Source: Bacteroidota bacterium (GTDB lineage: Bacteria > Bacteroidota > Bacteroidia > Flavobacteriales_D > Crocinitomicaceae). Taken from it: a DNA stretch of 10,533 nucleotides. Every line of letters starts with the position of its first letter. The first letter of the stretch is position 1. The notes under the pieces were generated by a model, which saw only the letters and a program-made list of their open reading frames with translations, did no database searches and was not told the origin of the DNA. The translations under genes were made by a program, and so were the position numbers. Location: the NCBI GenBank assembly GCA_016866375.1, contig VGMK01000060.1, positions 1 through 10,533 of the forward strand, given 5' to 3'. Below, piece by piece: positions 1 to 6,084 of this stretch.

Positions 1-117
1 TGATAAAACTAAAACCATATCTAACAATTTTAAATTGACCGGAAACATCAGTGAATGCAGATCCAAACTTGTTTGAGGGCTGCCGAACGCAGCAAAAATC
101 ATAAAATAATTTATTTG
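1..117. other. Left-edge stretch without a supported gene
   Basis: I see no recognisable gene here. A plus-strand frame is open from the window edge to a TGA at 74-76 (about 24 codons), and a minus-strand frame is open from an ATG at 100-102 to the edge (34 codons). Either could be the end of a real neighbour, but neither shows a recognisable motif. A short 5-bp hairpin (GCTGC/GCAGC around 80-95) has no T-run after it on either strand, so I do not call it a terminator. Confidence 0.4.
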
Positions 118-272
118 ATTCATTTGATAATTTGATAATTTACCGCGAAGCGGTCAAATTTTTTAATTTTCTAAAGTTCCTTAATGATTTAGCCGTACAT
201 TAATCGTACAAATAAAGAAAATAAAAAATCGTAAACACCAAAATGTTAGATATTTACGATTTTAATTTGTGG
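118..272. repeat. 155-bp direct repeat, left copy (displaced ssrA flank)
   Basis: This stretch is nearly identical to 1458-1612, at a constant offset of 1340 bases with only a compensating pair of 1-base indels and roughly ten substitutions. It carries both hairpins of the right copy: ACCGC-GAA-GCGGT at 142-154 and the long ATCGTAAA/TTTACGAT stem at 225-263. It ends with the TTTGTGG that in the right copy is the 3' terminus of the tmRNA gene, and the sequences diverge immediately after. I infer that it is a duplicated ssrA downstream region, or one half of a pair of repeats bounding an inserted module. Confidence 0.85.
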
Positions 273-282
273 TCTTAACTGA

Positions 283-480
283 CATTTTTTCGAACCCCTT
301 TTTGGAGGATTTGAACAAATTGAGCATACTTTATAAAGCGATTTATGCAAAGAACTTGACCCCGTGCAACGGCTGAATATACTTTGTAAACTAATGCCGT
401 ATGTATTGCCCAAAACCGAAAGCGTAAATCATACATTGGGCGAACCTGAAGCACCTAAAAAGAATGGGTGGGAAAGTTAA
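283..480 (+). pseudogene. Decayed 3' end of an unidentified gene
   Basis: One plus-strand frame reads like real protein from about 283 to the TAA at 478-480. It begins HFFEPLFGGFEQIEHTL, hits an in-frame TAA at 334-336, then continues as SDLCKELDPVQRLNILCKLM and ends in NGWES. The part after the stop has the amphipathic, proline-bounded look of a folded C-terminus (LCKLMPYVLPK, then LGEPE). There is no ATG or plausible start upstream in this frame, because a TGA lies at 280-282, just beyond the end of the direct repeat. I therefore read it as a truncated and interrupted remnant of a small protein seen in Bacteroidota. I do not recognise the family with certainty. The remnant begins almost where the repeat ends, which suggests that the repeat or insertion event destroyed the gene. 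Confidence 0.4.
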
Positions 481-490
481 ATAATTTCAA

Positions 491-498
491 TAAATTTG
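491..498 (+). promoter_or_regulatory. Possible -7 box for the FISUMP gene
   Basis: TAAATTTG matches the Bacteroidota -7 consensus TAnnTTTG, 13 bases before the ATG at 512. No good -33 TTTG is seen at the expected distance, so this is tentative. A start from here would leave only a very short leader. Confidence 0.3.
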
Positions 499-511
499 GT
501 AAAACATTAGT

Positions 512-1135
512 ATGAAAGCCACGTTAACACTTTTCTTATTTGTACTTATCGGAACAGGTAGCACAATCTTTTCCCAAACCGTAACCATTGGTACCCAAGT
601 GTGGATGACCAAGAATTTGGATGTTGCAACCTTTAGAAACGGTGATCCTATTCCTGAAGCGAAAACAGCCAAAAAATGGAAAAAAGCTGGAAAAAACAAA
701 CAACCTGCCTGGTGTTATTATAACAACGACCGAGTGAATGGTGCGAAATATGGTAAACTCTATAACTGGTATGCGGTAAATGATTCAAGAGGTCTTGCAC
801 CTGTTGGGTATCATATTCCTTCCGATGAAGAATGGATAAAACTTACCGACTTTTTAGGTGGTTTTGAAAAAGCGGGTACTAAGATGAAATCAGTAAATGG
901 ATGGTATGATAATGGCAATGGAACCAACGAAAGCGGTTTCTCAGGTCTTCCGGGCGGTCGCCGTCACGGCTTTGGTCCATTCTACGGCATTGGCGACTTC
1001 GGTTTCTGGTGGAGTTCTACGGAGACCAGTGCAGGCAGTGCCTGGGGCCGCGGCCTGAGTTACGACGATGGCGGTGTCTTCAGGGGCGCCGACGGTAAGA
1101 GGAGTGGGTTCTCTGTCCGTTGCCTCAGGGATTAA
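512..1135 (+). CDS. Secreted FISUMP-domain protein (C-type-lectin-like)
   Basis: A 207-residue exported protein of the Fibrobacter succinogenes major paralogous (FISUMP, Fib_succ_major) family. Residues 1-22 form a signal peptide with a likely cut near IFSQ-T. The family landmarks follow in order: IGTQVWMTKNLDV (26-38), the YGKLYNWYAV block (80-89), the GYHIPSDEEW block (99-108), SGFSGLPGG (141-149), WWSSTE (166-171) and the terminal SGFSVRCLRD (198-207). The domain has a lectin-like fold and is usually surface-exposed; no enzymatic activity is known. The 5' two thirds of the gene is about 40% G+C, while 961-1130 is about 62% (106 of 170 by my count). The shift coincides with the part of the domain that varies most between paralogues. 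The gene is followed 22 bases later by a GIY-YIG gene and both lie between two copies of a direct repeat. Its ligand and role are unknown. Confidence 0.88.
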   Translation: MKATLTLFLFVLIGTGSTIFSQTVTIGTQVWMTKNLDVATFRNGDPIPEAKTAKKWKKAGKNKQPAWCYYNNDRVNGAKYGKLYNWYAVNDSRGLAPVGYHIPSDEEWIKLTDFLGGFEKAGTKMKSVNGWYDNGNGTNESGFSGLPGGRRHGFGPFYGIGDFGFWWSSTETSAGSAWGRGLSYDDGGVFRGADGKRSGFSVRCLRD

Positions 1136-1157
1136 CCCGATGGAATAAGTGTAAATT

Positions 1158-1457
1158 ATGGATTTTGAAAATAGCTTTTATTATGTTTATGTTCTATTCA
1201 GTGAAACTGATGATAAACATTATGTTGGCTACACCCATAATTTACACTTAAGATTTGAACAACATAACAAAGGTCTGGTGCCTTCCACAACAAATAGAAG
1301 GCCATTAAAGCTAATTTATTTTGAAGCCAGCTTAAATCAACAAGATTCCACTAGACGTGAGAAATATTTTAAAACACATTATGGTAGGATGTTTATCAAA
1401 AAAAGGCTTCAAAATTATTATGCCAACCAGTGTTCAAATCTTATTCCATGCGGGTAA
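1158..1457 (+). CDS. Small GIY-YIG nuclease-superfamily protein
   Basis: A 99-residue protein consisting of a single GIY-YIG domain of the YhbQ/UPF0213-like type common in Bacteroidota. The GIY equivalent is YYVYVL (residues 8-13) and the YIG equivalent YVGYT (22-26). The likely catalytic arginine is in LRFEQH (R32) and the metal-binding glutamate in RREKYFK (E68). The trailing HYGRMFIKKRL (74-84) is typical of this subfamily. Such single-domain proteins often occur in several copies per genome and their cellular role is poorly known; a nicking or repair nuclease activity is inferred from the fold only. The gene sits 22 bases after the FISUMP gene, probably in one transcript, and its stop codon directly abuts the right copy of the direct repeat, which supplies a hairpin terminator. 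The association with repeats beside ssrA fits a passenger of a small inserted module. Confidence 0.85.
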   Translation: MDFENSFYYVYVLFSETDDKHYVGYTHNLHLRFEQHNKGLVPSTTNRRPLKLIYFEASLNQQDSTRREKYFKTHYGRMFIKKRLQNYYANQCSNLIPCG

Positions 1458-1479
1458 ATTCATTTGACAATTTGATTAT

Positions 1480-1500
1480 TTACCGCGAAGCGGTCAAATT
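1480..1500 (+). terminator. Hairpin terminator after the GIY-YIG gene
   Basis: A perfect 5-bp G+C-rich stem ACCGC/GCGGT with a GAA loop (1482-1494), flanked by ATTT and AAATT that extend the stem through a one-base bulge, followed by a T-rich run. It lies 25 bases beyond the stop of the GIY-YIG gene. The same hairpin is present in the left repeat copy at 142-154, and it could also act on the opposite strand. Confidence 0.5.
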
Positions 1501-1561
1501 TTCAATTTTCAAAAGTTCCTTAATGACTTAGGCGTACATTAATCGTACAAAATTAAGAAAA

Positions 1562-1603
1562 TAAAAAATCGTAAACACCTAAATGTTAGATATTTACGAT
1601 TTT
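1562..1603 (-). terminator. Rho-independent-like terminator of ssrA
   Basis: An 11-bp inverted repeat (1565-1575 and 1593-1603, AAAATCGTAAA and its complement) lies just past the tmRNA 3' end. On the minus strand it is followed by a T6 run. The 17-nt loop contains a small inner stem. The stem is A+T-rich, so strength is uncertain, but position and orientation are right. Confidence 0.6.
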
Positions 1604-1609
1604 AATTTG

Positions 1610-2010
1610 TGGAGTCGGAGGGGTTCGAACCCTCGTCCAAACAGTGAGTATTCCAGCTTTCTACATGCTTATTTCTTGATTGATTGTGGGCTGCAGCTCG
1701 GACAAGAACACCCAAAACTACAACGTAGGTTTTAAAATTTTACCGAAACTTAAAACCATCACCTCGGCTAGCCCAATGAGATGAACTTCCGTAAGGCAGA
1801 CCGAATGGGCGGCAATCTACCGGAAGTACTTGTTCAACCTACTTTGCTTCAGTCAAATTAAGCTCGATTAACATTCCGTTAATTAAGCAGCAAGTGCGTA
1901 TGACGTATTGTCATTTATTGTTTGTGACATGAGATTATAGAGGAACACCACAAGCCTCTGCATGCTGACACTTGACTACCGCTACCGCTGTCAAATCCAA
2001 TGTCGACCCC
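1610..2010 (-). ncRNA. ssrA: Transfer-messenger RNA (tmRNA, ssrA)
   Basis: tmRNA rescues ribosomes stalled on broken mRNAs and tags the nascent protein for degradation. Read on the minus strand, it starts GGGGTCGACATTGGATTTGA at 2010. The 3' end carries a T-arm with GGGTTCGAACCC and an acceptor strand CGACTCC that pairs with 5' GGGGTCG over 7 bp with one G-U. The discriminator A is at 1610. The next genomic bases are CAA, so the CCA end is not encoded and must be added. An upstream pseudoknot is visible: AGAGG/CCTCT with loop TTGTG pairing CACAA. The tag reading frame ends YALAA followed by TAA (stop at about 1880-1882) and reads DNTSYALAA if the resume codon is GAC. By my recollection the Bacteroides-type tag is GETNYALAA, so the length agrees. 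The length of about 401 nt is normal for the one-piece form. Confidence 0.95.
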
Positions 2011-2024
2011 AAAGAACGTTTTTA

Positions 2025-2032
2025 CAAAGGTA
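2025..2032 (-). promoter_or_regulatory. Predicted ssrA -7 promoter box
   Basis: TACCTTTG on the minus strand matches TAnnTTTG, ending 15 bases before the mature tmRNA 5' end. That spacing would give a short leader removed by RNase P. I see no clear -33 TTTG upstream. The 78-base gap between the porin-like gene and ssrA shows no convincing terminator. Confidence 0.45.
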
Positions 2033-2088
2033 AGTCGAATTTTTGGAAAAATCCGGAGATAATAGTGAAATCAAGAAGGTTGGTACAG

Positions 2089-3051
2089 TTAAAACGAAGG
2101 ACAAGAAATCTTACGAACAGGTTTTGCTTTCTTACGACATTTTAAATTTAATCCAAGGGAAACCTCATGTGACCCTCCTGAAATTCCGTTTCCAAGCTTC
2201 GAAACAGTTAAGTCATAGGAATAACCCAATTTAAATTTTTCAAAACTAATACCAAACAACAAGATGAAGGCGTCGCGATTTCTATACCATGCACCCAGCG
2301 TAAAATCACCATACTTGACATAAGTGCCAATATTCAATTCTTGAAAACCATTCTGATATTGATAAATGATGTTCGGTAAAACGCTCGTTGTATTTGTGTA
2401 GCGCCCTCGTTGGCCCAGTTTGATTTCTGCTCCTGCATGTCCTGTAATGCGCACAGGTAAGCGCGACGTTCCTAATATCATCGATTCATCAGGTTGATTC
2501 AAGTGATGGGCGGCCAAACCGAAATAATAGTTTTTGCCAAAACCAACAAGACCTGCTGAGAGGTCAAAGAAACCCCGACGACCATTCCCTCTTGGCACAT
2601 CCCCGCTTGTAAAAATGAAGCCCCTCCTTGGGTCGATCATATCACCAAAAGTTAATTTATCCCAATCAAGAAACTTCTGAAAATATGCTGCACGCGCTCC
2701 AAACATCATGGAAAACTTACGATTAACCTTTAAATTGTAGGAATAGATGCCGCCAATCATTGAGGTTTGAATGGTCGCTTGACCTTGCATGTCGTGAAGA
2801 GCGATAATTCCCAGTCCACCTGAAATACTCTTTACGTAGCTGTCGTAAGCAACCGCACTTGTAATGTAATTTCCGGTTAATTGTGGCCATTGATTCCTGT
2901 AATTCGAGACAATGCGCGGACAACCTGTTGAGCCGGCCAAAGCGGGATTAAGATAGATGGGACTTGCATAGAATTGAGTGAATGAAGGGTCTTGTGCTTT
3001 TACCTCTACGCATACGGCTAATAATAAGAATAGGATTACTGTTATTTTCAT
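2089..3051 (-). CDS. PorP/SprF-family outer-membrane protein (type IX secretion)
   Basis: A 320-residue beta-barrel protein of the PorP/SprF family (TIGR03519-type). Members sit in the outer membrane and are associated with the type IX secretion system and gliding adhesins, often serving as an anchor for one secreted partner. Residues 1-19 are a signal peptide ending VKA. The family hallmark QDPSFTQFYASPIYLNPALA follows directly (20-39). Later family features are the FFDLSAGLV...YYFGLAAHHLNQP strand pair (161-186), repeated glycine-aromatic beta strands, and a basic, cysteine-containing tail ending ISCPSF. Length and ends fit a complete protein. It is the third gene of an operon, starting 7 bases after the anti-sigma gene stop, so it may be under control of the sigma factor encoded two genes upstream. 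Its secreted partner is not in the window. Confidence 0.9.
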   Translation of the reverse strand: MKITVILFLLLAVCVEVKAQDPSFTQFYASPIYLNPALAGSTGCPRIVSNYRNQWPQLTGNYITSAVAYDSYVKSISGGLGIIALHDMQGQATIQTSMIGGIYSYNLKVNRKFSMMFGARAAYFQKFLDWDKLTFGDMIDPRRGFIFTSGDVPRGNGRRGFFDLSAGLVGFGKNYYFGLAAHHLNQPDESMILGTSRLPVRITGHAGAEIKLGQRGRYTNTTSVLPNIIYQYQNGFQELNIGTYVKYGDFTLGAWYRNRDAFILLFGISFEKFKLGYSYDLTVSKLGNGISGGSHEVSLGLNLKCRKKAKPVRKISCPSF

Positions 3052-3058
3052 AAGGGGC

Positions 3059-4834
3059 TTATAAGGTGATATATCTTCTTTGTTTTTTACTAGTTTCTGA
3101 GTTTATACGCAACATTAATTGATGGGTGAAACGCATGTGTGCCTGCTGCTTTTGTAAACTTGATTGCGCAAGTATTCCGAAGCGTTTTGATTGGTAACCG
3201 AGTTGAACGGTCTGTTGCGAGTGGCTCACAGATCCACCGACTTTCACACCGTAGATACTTGCGCTGAACCCGACAAATGAATGAAATTTACCTATTTTCC
3301 ATGTTGAATATACGAAAGGTGCGAAAGAAAGCCGTTGCTTTTGAGAAAGGAATTGTGTTCCTGCAATCCCCGATAGCTCTAAAAAGGCATGTTGGTAATT
3401 ATTTTCTTTATTTGAGAAAATATCGTTGAAGTGACCGGTAATATTTTCTGCTTGTAAACCAATATAACCGCGCGAGGAATTTAAAGTTACCCCAAGATCT
3501 AAATCACGATATAACAATTGGCTTCCGATACTTAAGCTCGTATCAAAATTGACAAGCTGTTGTTCACCAGTTTGAAACTCAATAAATTGGTTATTGTAAG
3601 AAGCGATTTTGTTGGCATCTAATCGATAACCTCCAAATTTTATGCGTACTGCAGGTTCCAAAGATAACGTTCTTTTCAGGGCGATTTTTGGAGAAATAAT
3701 AAATGCTCCATCGTACTGCGAGAGGGCACCGTTACCAAAATAATGATGATTCAATTGCAATGCTAATCCCGATCGCGCCAAGCGTGAATATCCATCAATG
3801 GTGACTTGATTACTTATTTTTTGCTGAGTGCCTTCATCCATCCAACGCGCAACAGCCGTCTGCTGATAACGTAATTGAGAAATGGCTCCCGTATTTGAAA
3901 TCATAACATCCGTTTGACTCAACTCGGGCAGGGCATAAGAAATATCAGGGATGTACGTTAGACCGGTAGATAGTTTTTCGATTTTTCGGATGAGGGGTTG
4001 TATTCTCATTTTTACAATATTCAAGCTGAATTTTTTCCGAGTTGTTAAGGATGTCTTGTCATTTGTTTCACCGGGATCTTCGTCATTAGTAAACGCAGTG
4101 CCTTTTAATTCAACGGGAAGAGGGCTTGCAGAGCCAAGGACAATGGCTGGAATGTCCTGTGCAGTAGAATTAGCGAGCGTCTGTTCGCTCATGCCTAAAT
4201 CTCGCTGAATTGAGTTTTCTTCTCCGAGCCTGTGTTGTTCCGATTCGCCAATAAGGTATCTAAGAGAATTTTCCGCAGGAGGAGGCTGTACGGGATGTTT
4301 TGAATTACTCAGCGCCGTTGCAATATACTTTTGTGGGTTTTTCAAAGGTACTTTGTCCCCCTTAATAGGCTCATATTTCAAGTTATTTGTCAATACTGAA
4401 GTTTCAGATTGCTCGGCAATATGTGAATGCCTTGGTTCAGAAAAAACTGACTTGTTTGGGGTACCTGAAACAGAATTGTTTTTATTCTCCTTCGTATGGT
4501 TTAAGGAGCTCAGGGTAGGTGAATTCCCGGGTGGAAATCCTGTTGTGTAATATTTTATGAATATTAATGCACTCAACATCAACGAAAGACCATACAGGGC
4601 ATACGCTGCTTTGAAACGCGGTTCTTTTTTCAGCAATAAATGGGTTCTATCAAATTCAGTGGAAAATGTCTCATCGGCTTGATAGCTCGTTTCACCCCAA
4701 GCCATGAAATCCATCATCAAATCGGGGTGATCCTCTAAGAATACCTCTAAAGCCTCGGCTTGTTGCGGAGTCAAATTTCCTTCATAGAAATCAAAAAACC
4801 AGCGGTCGATATTTTCCCGTTCAGGATAGGTCAT
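3059..4834 (-). CDS. Membrane anti-sigma factor fused to a PorP/SprF-like barrel domain
   Basis: A 591-residue protein in four parts. Residues 1-70 resemble Bacteroidota anti-sigma N-termini (RWFFDFYEGNLTPQQAEALE, then FLEDHPDL, 11-39). Residues 74-96 are one hydrophobic helix. Residues 97 to about 275 are a polar, N/S/P/K-rich linker that looks disordered. Residues about 300-591 are beta-rich. By eye this last part runs collinear with the adjacent PorP/SprF protein: LYRDLDLGVTLNSSRGYIGL (441-460) matches FFDLSAGLVGFGKNYYFGL (161-179), the SFVGFSASIYGVKVGGSVSH block matches LNIGTYVKYGDFTLGAWYRN, and HQLMLRIN matches HEVSLGLN. The NPALAG hallmark is missing. I infer a cytoplasmic sigma-binding domain, an inner-membrane helix, a periplasm-spanning linker and an outer-membrane barrel, the layout of the dual-membrane-spanning anti-sigma factors described in Bacteroides. 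The gene overlaps the sigma gene by 4 nt (ATGA), supporting coupled translation. A fully periplasmic beta domain is the alternative. Confidence 0.8.
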   Translation of the reverse strand: MTYPERENIDRWFFDFYEGNLTPQQAEALEVFLEDHPDLMMDFMAWGETSYQADETFSTEFDRTHLLLKKEPRFKAAYALYGLSLMLSALIFIKYYTTGFPPGNSPTLSSLNHTKENKNNSVSGTPNKSVFSEPRHSHIAEQSETSVLTNNLKYEPIKGDKVPLKNPQKYIATALSNSKHPVQPPPAENSLRYLIGESEQHRLGEENSIQRDLGMSEQTLANSTAQDIPAIVLGSASPLPVELKGTAFTNDEDPGETNDKTSLTTRKKFSLNIVKMRIQPLIRKIEKLSTGLTYIPDISYALPELSQTDVMISNTGAISQLRYQQTAVARWMDEGTQQKISNQVTIDGYSRLARSGLALQLNHHYFGNGALSQYDGAFIISPKIALKRTLSLEPAVRIKFGGYRLDANKIASYNNQFIEFQTGEQQLVNFDTSLSIGSQLLYRDLDLGVTLNSSRGYIGLQAENITGHFNDIFSNKENNYQHAFLELSGIAGTQFLSQKQRLSFAPFVYSTWKIGKFHSFVGFSASIYGVKVGGSVSHSQQTVQLGYQSKRFGILAQSSLQKQQAHMRFTHQLMLRINSETSKKQRRYITL

Positions 4835-5352
4835 GCAAGTTCGTTCAATTGAGTTAACTGTTTTTTCATTTTCATTCGTGCTCTGAACAGGTATACTTTC
4901 ACTTGAGTGTTCGAAAGGCTTAGAATACCGCCGATTTCATCGTAGGTATATCCCTCCAAGTCTCTAAGCAAGAGAATACTTTTTTGTAGAGGAGGAAGTG
5001 TTGAAACCACATGCTGGATTGCCTGCTTGGACTCGTAGTGCCCCGAATCATACACCTCTTTTTCATGAAAAGAAACGTTCAATTCACAGGAGCGATTTTT
5101 TTTGCGAATCAAATTGATCATCGCATTATTCGCACAGGTAAATAGCCACGCTTTCATTTTTCCTGATTCTACTTTGTTTCTGTTCATCCACAATTTTTCG
5201 AAGACATCTTGCACAATATCTTTTGCCTCCTCTTCACAACGAAGAAAGTTCACAGCAAAACGCATCAGTGAAGGACTGAATTGATTCAAGGCATTGTTGT
5301 ACTCTTGTGTCTCCAAAAAATGTTTACAGTTAAAACAAATTGAACTAATCAA
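4831..5352 (-). CDS. ECF-type RNA polymerase sigma factor
   Basis: A 173-residue sigma-70-family protein with only regions 2 and 4, as in extracytoplasmic-function sigma factors. Region 2 spans about residues 24-90 and includes EEAKDIVQDVFEKLWMNR (41-58) and the MKAWLFTCANNAMINLIRKK helix pair. Region 4 spans about 110-167 with LPPLQKSILLLRDLEGYTYD and the recognition helix around SLSNTQVKVYLFRARMKMKK. It directs polymerase to a specific regulon and is expected to be held inactive by the membrane anti-sigma factor encoded immediately downstream (4-nt overlap). The chosen ATG gives a slightly unusual start, MISSICFNCKHF. A TTG start at codon 13 (LETQEYNN) would give a more typical ECF N-terminus, and the sequence does not decide between them. 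A promoter-like box and a perfect palindrome lie just upstream, consistent with autoregulation. Confidence 0.92.
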   Translation of the reverse strand: MISSICFNCKHFLETQEYNNALNQFSPSLMRFAVNFLRCEEEAKDIVQDVFEKLWMNRNKVESGKMKAWLFTCANNAMINLIRKKNRSCELNVSFHEKEVYDSGHYESKQAIQHVVSTLPPLQKSILLLRDLEGYTYDEIGGILSLSNTQVKVYLFRARMKMKKQLTQLNELA

Positions 5353-5354
5353 AA

Positions 5355-5369
5355 GTTACATCATGTAAC
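5355..5369. promoter_or_regulatory. Perfect 15-bp palindrome before the ECF sigma gene
   Basis: GTTACATCATGTAAC has 7-bp perfect arms around one central base. It lies 2 bases upstream of the annotated sigma start and just downstream of a TATATTTG box, that is at about +1 to +15 of the predicted transcript. It could be an operator or a 5' mRNA hairpin controlling translation of the sigma gene. Function is inferred from position only. Confidence 0.45.
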
Positions 5370-5375
5370 TCAAAA

Positions 5376-5383
5376 CAAATATA
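5376..5383 (-). promoter_or_regulatory. Predicted -7 promoter box of the sigma operon
   Basis: TATATTTG on the minus strand fits TAnnTTTG, ending 23 bases before the sigma ATG. A TTG lies 17 bases upstream and could be a weak -33 element. It would drive the sigma, anti-sigma and porin-like genes together. The 84-base gap up to the lipoprotein gene holds nothing else that I recognise. Confidence 0.45.
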
Positions 5384-5436
5384 AATAACAAATGCTGTCG
5401 CAATTAATGAATTGAATAAAACACATGTTTGAATGA

Positions 5437-6084
5437 TTATTTACAGGGACACTCCCCTTGCATTTGTTTATTTTTCCATTGTATCCAATACTCTTGAAGA
5501 TTTTCCTTCGTTTTGTAACATTTACTTACACGAAGTGAGTTGCACAAAACGGTTGTTTTTCCGGGTTTTTTCAAGTCTTTTAACCTTTTTTTGATGTCAG
5601 GTGCGTGGTTCCAACCTCCAGAATGATCGAAAGATGTAAAAGCTGCACATTTATTTTTAACGCGGACTAAGGGAATTTTTAATGTGTACAGTACGGAGTC
5701 CTCATTATCCATACCTTCTGTTTTCATAACAATCTTTGTAAGGTCTACTTTTGAATAATTTCCTTCCGCGTATCGTTTTTTTAGCTGCTCCCCGGTGATT
5801 TTTGAGGCAAAATTTGAAAGACGATGTGCTGTATCAGAGATTTCTCCGTTTACTACGGCAAATTCAGGACCTTCATAAGAAAAAAATAAGTATTCATCGC
5901 TAATTGAATAATTGACTTTTGCAGAAAATTTGGGACTTAGATTGGTATTGGCTTGTTTGTTCGGATAGACTTTTGAATCGTTCGACATCGAATTTTCTCC
6001 ATCAGACGAACAGCCCGTTGTTAAGATTGAAAAAAAACAACTAAAAATCGAAATTATCGTAGCCGTTTTTCGATAAGGCCTCAT
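5437..6084 (-). CDS. Lipoprotein of unknown function
   Basis: I do not recognise the family. The protein of about 215 residues starts MRPYRKTATIISIFSCFFSI and has a lipobox LTTGC with the lipidated cysteine at residue 25, so it should be exported and anchored in a membrane. After the cysteine comes a polar SND/NKQ-rich spacer, then a mixed alpha-beta region with paired cysteines late in the protein and a GECPCK terminus. The reading frame is open 16 codons further upstream, but only the ATG at 6084 places the hydrophobic segment as a proper signal peptide. With this start the gene overlaps the end of the regulator gene by 44 nt in another frame, so the two are probably co-transcribed and translationally coupled. 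The overlap suggests a link to the regulator, but nothing in the sequence shows which. Confidence 0.75.
   Translation of the reverse strand: MRPYRKTATIISIFSCFFSILTTGCSSDGENSMSNDSKVYPNKQANTNLSPKFSAKVNYSISDEYLFFSYEGPEFAVVNGEISDTAHRLSNFASKITGEQLKKRYAEGNYSKVDLTKIVMKTEGMDNEDSVLYTLKIPLVRVKNKCAAFTSFDHSGGWNHAPDIKKRLKDLKKPGKTTVLCNSLRVSKCYKTKENLQEYWIQWKNKQMQGECPCK

Larger units (their letters stand above)
1458..1612. repeat. 155-bp direct repeat, right copy (ssrA downstream flank)
   Basis: The partner of 118-272. It begins immediately after the GIY-YIG stop codon and runs to the last bases of the tmRNA gene. It contains a hairpin terminator facing the GIY-YIG gene and the terminator of ssrA. In this copy the loop of the ssrA terminator holds an extra small stem (CTAA-ATG-TTAG at 1579-1589) that is broken in the left copy (CAAA), which suggests this copy is the functional one. 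Confidence 0.85.

Noticed and set aside
79..96. Hairpin GCTGC-CGAAC-GCAGC as a terminator or recombination site
   Set aside because: Only 5 bp, no T-run on either strand and no partner copy in the window.
289..297. TTCGAACCC close to the end of the left repeat, identical to part of the tmRNA T-arm, as a decayed attachment site
   Set aside because: The distance from the repeat end differs by 5 bases from that in ssrA, the flanks do not match, and the bases fit the coding frame of the gene remnant (FEPLFG). Coincidence is possible, so I do not call it an att site.
1610..1660. A tRNA gene on the minus strand suggested by the GGTTCGAACCC loop
   Set aside because: There is no anticodon or D arm at tRNA distance; the acceptor strand pairs with the sequence at 2004-2010, so it is the tmRNA 3' half.
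2043..2234. Plus-strand open frame of 63 codons
   Set aside because: It lies mostly antisense to the PorP/SprF gene, shows no family features and its low-complexity content mirrors the opposite strand.
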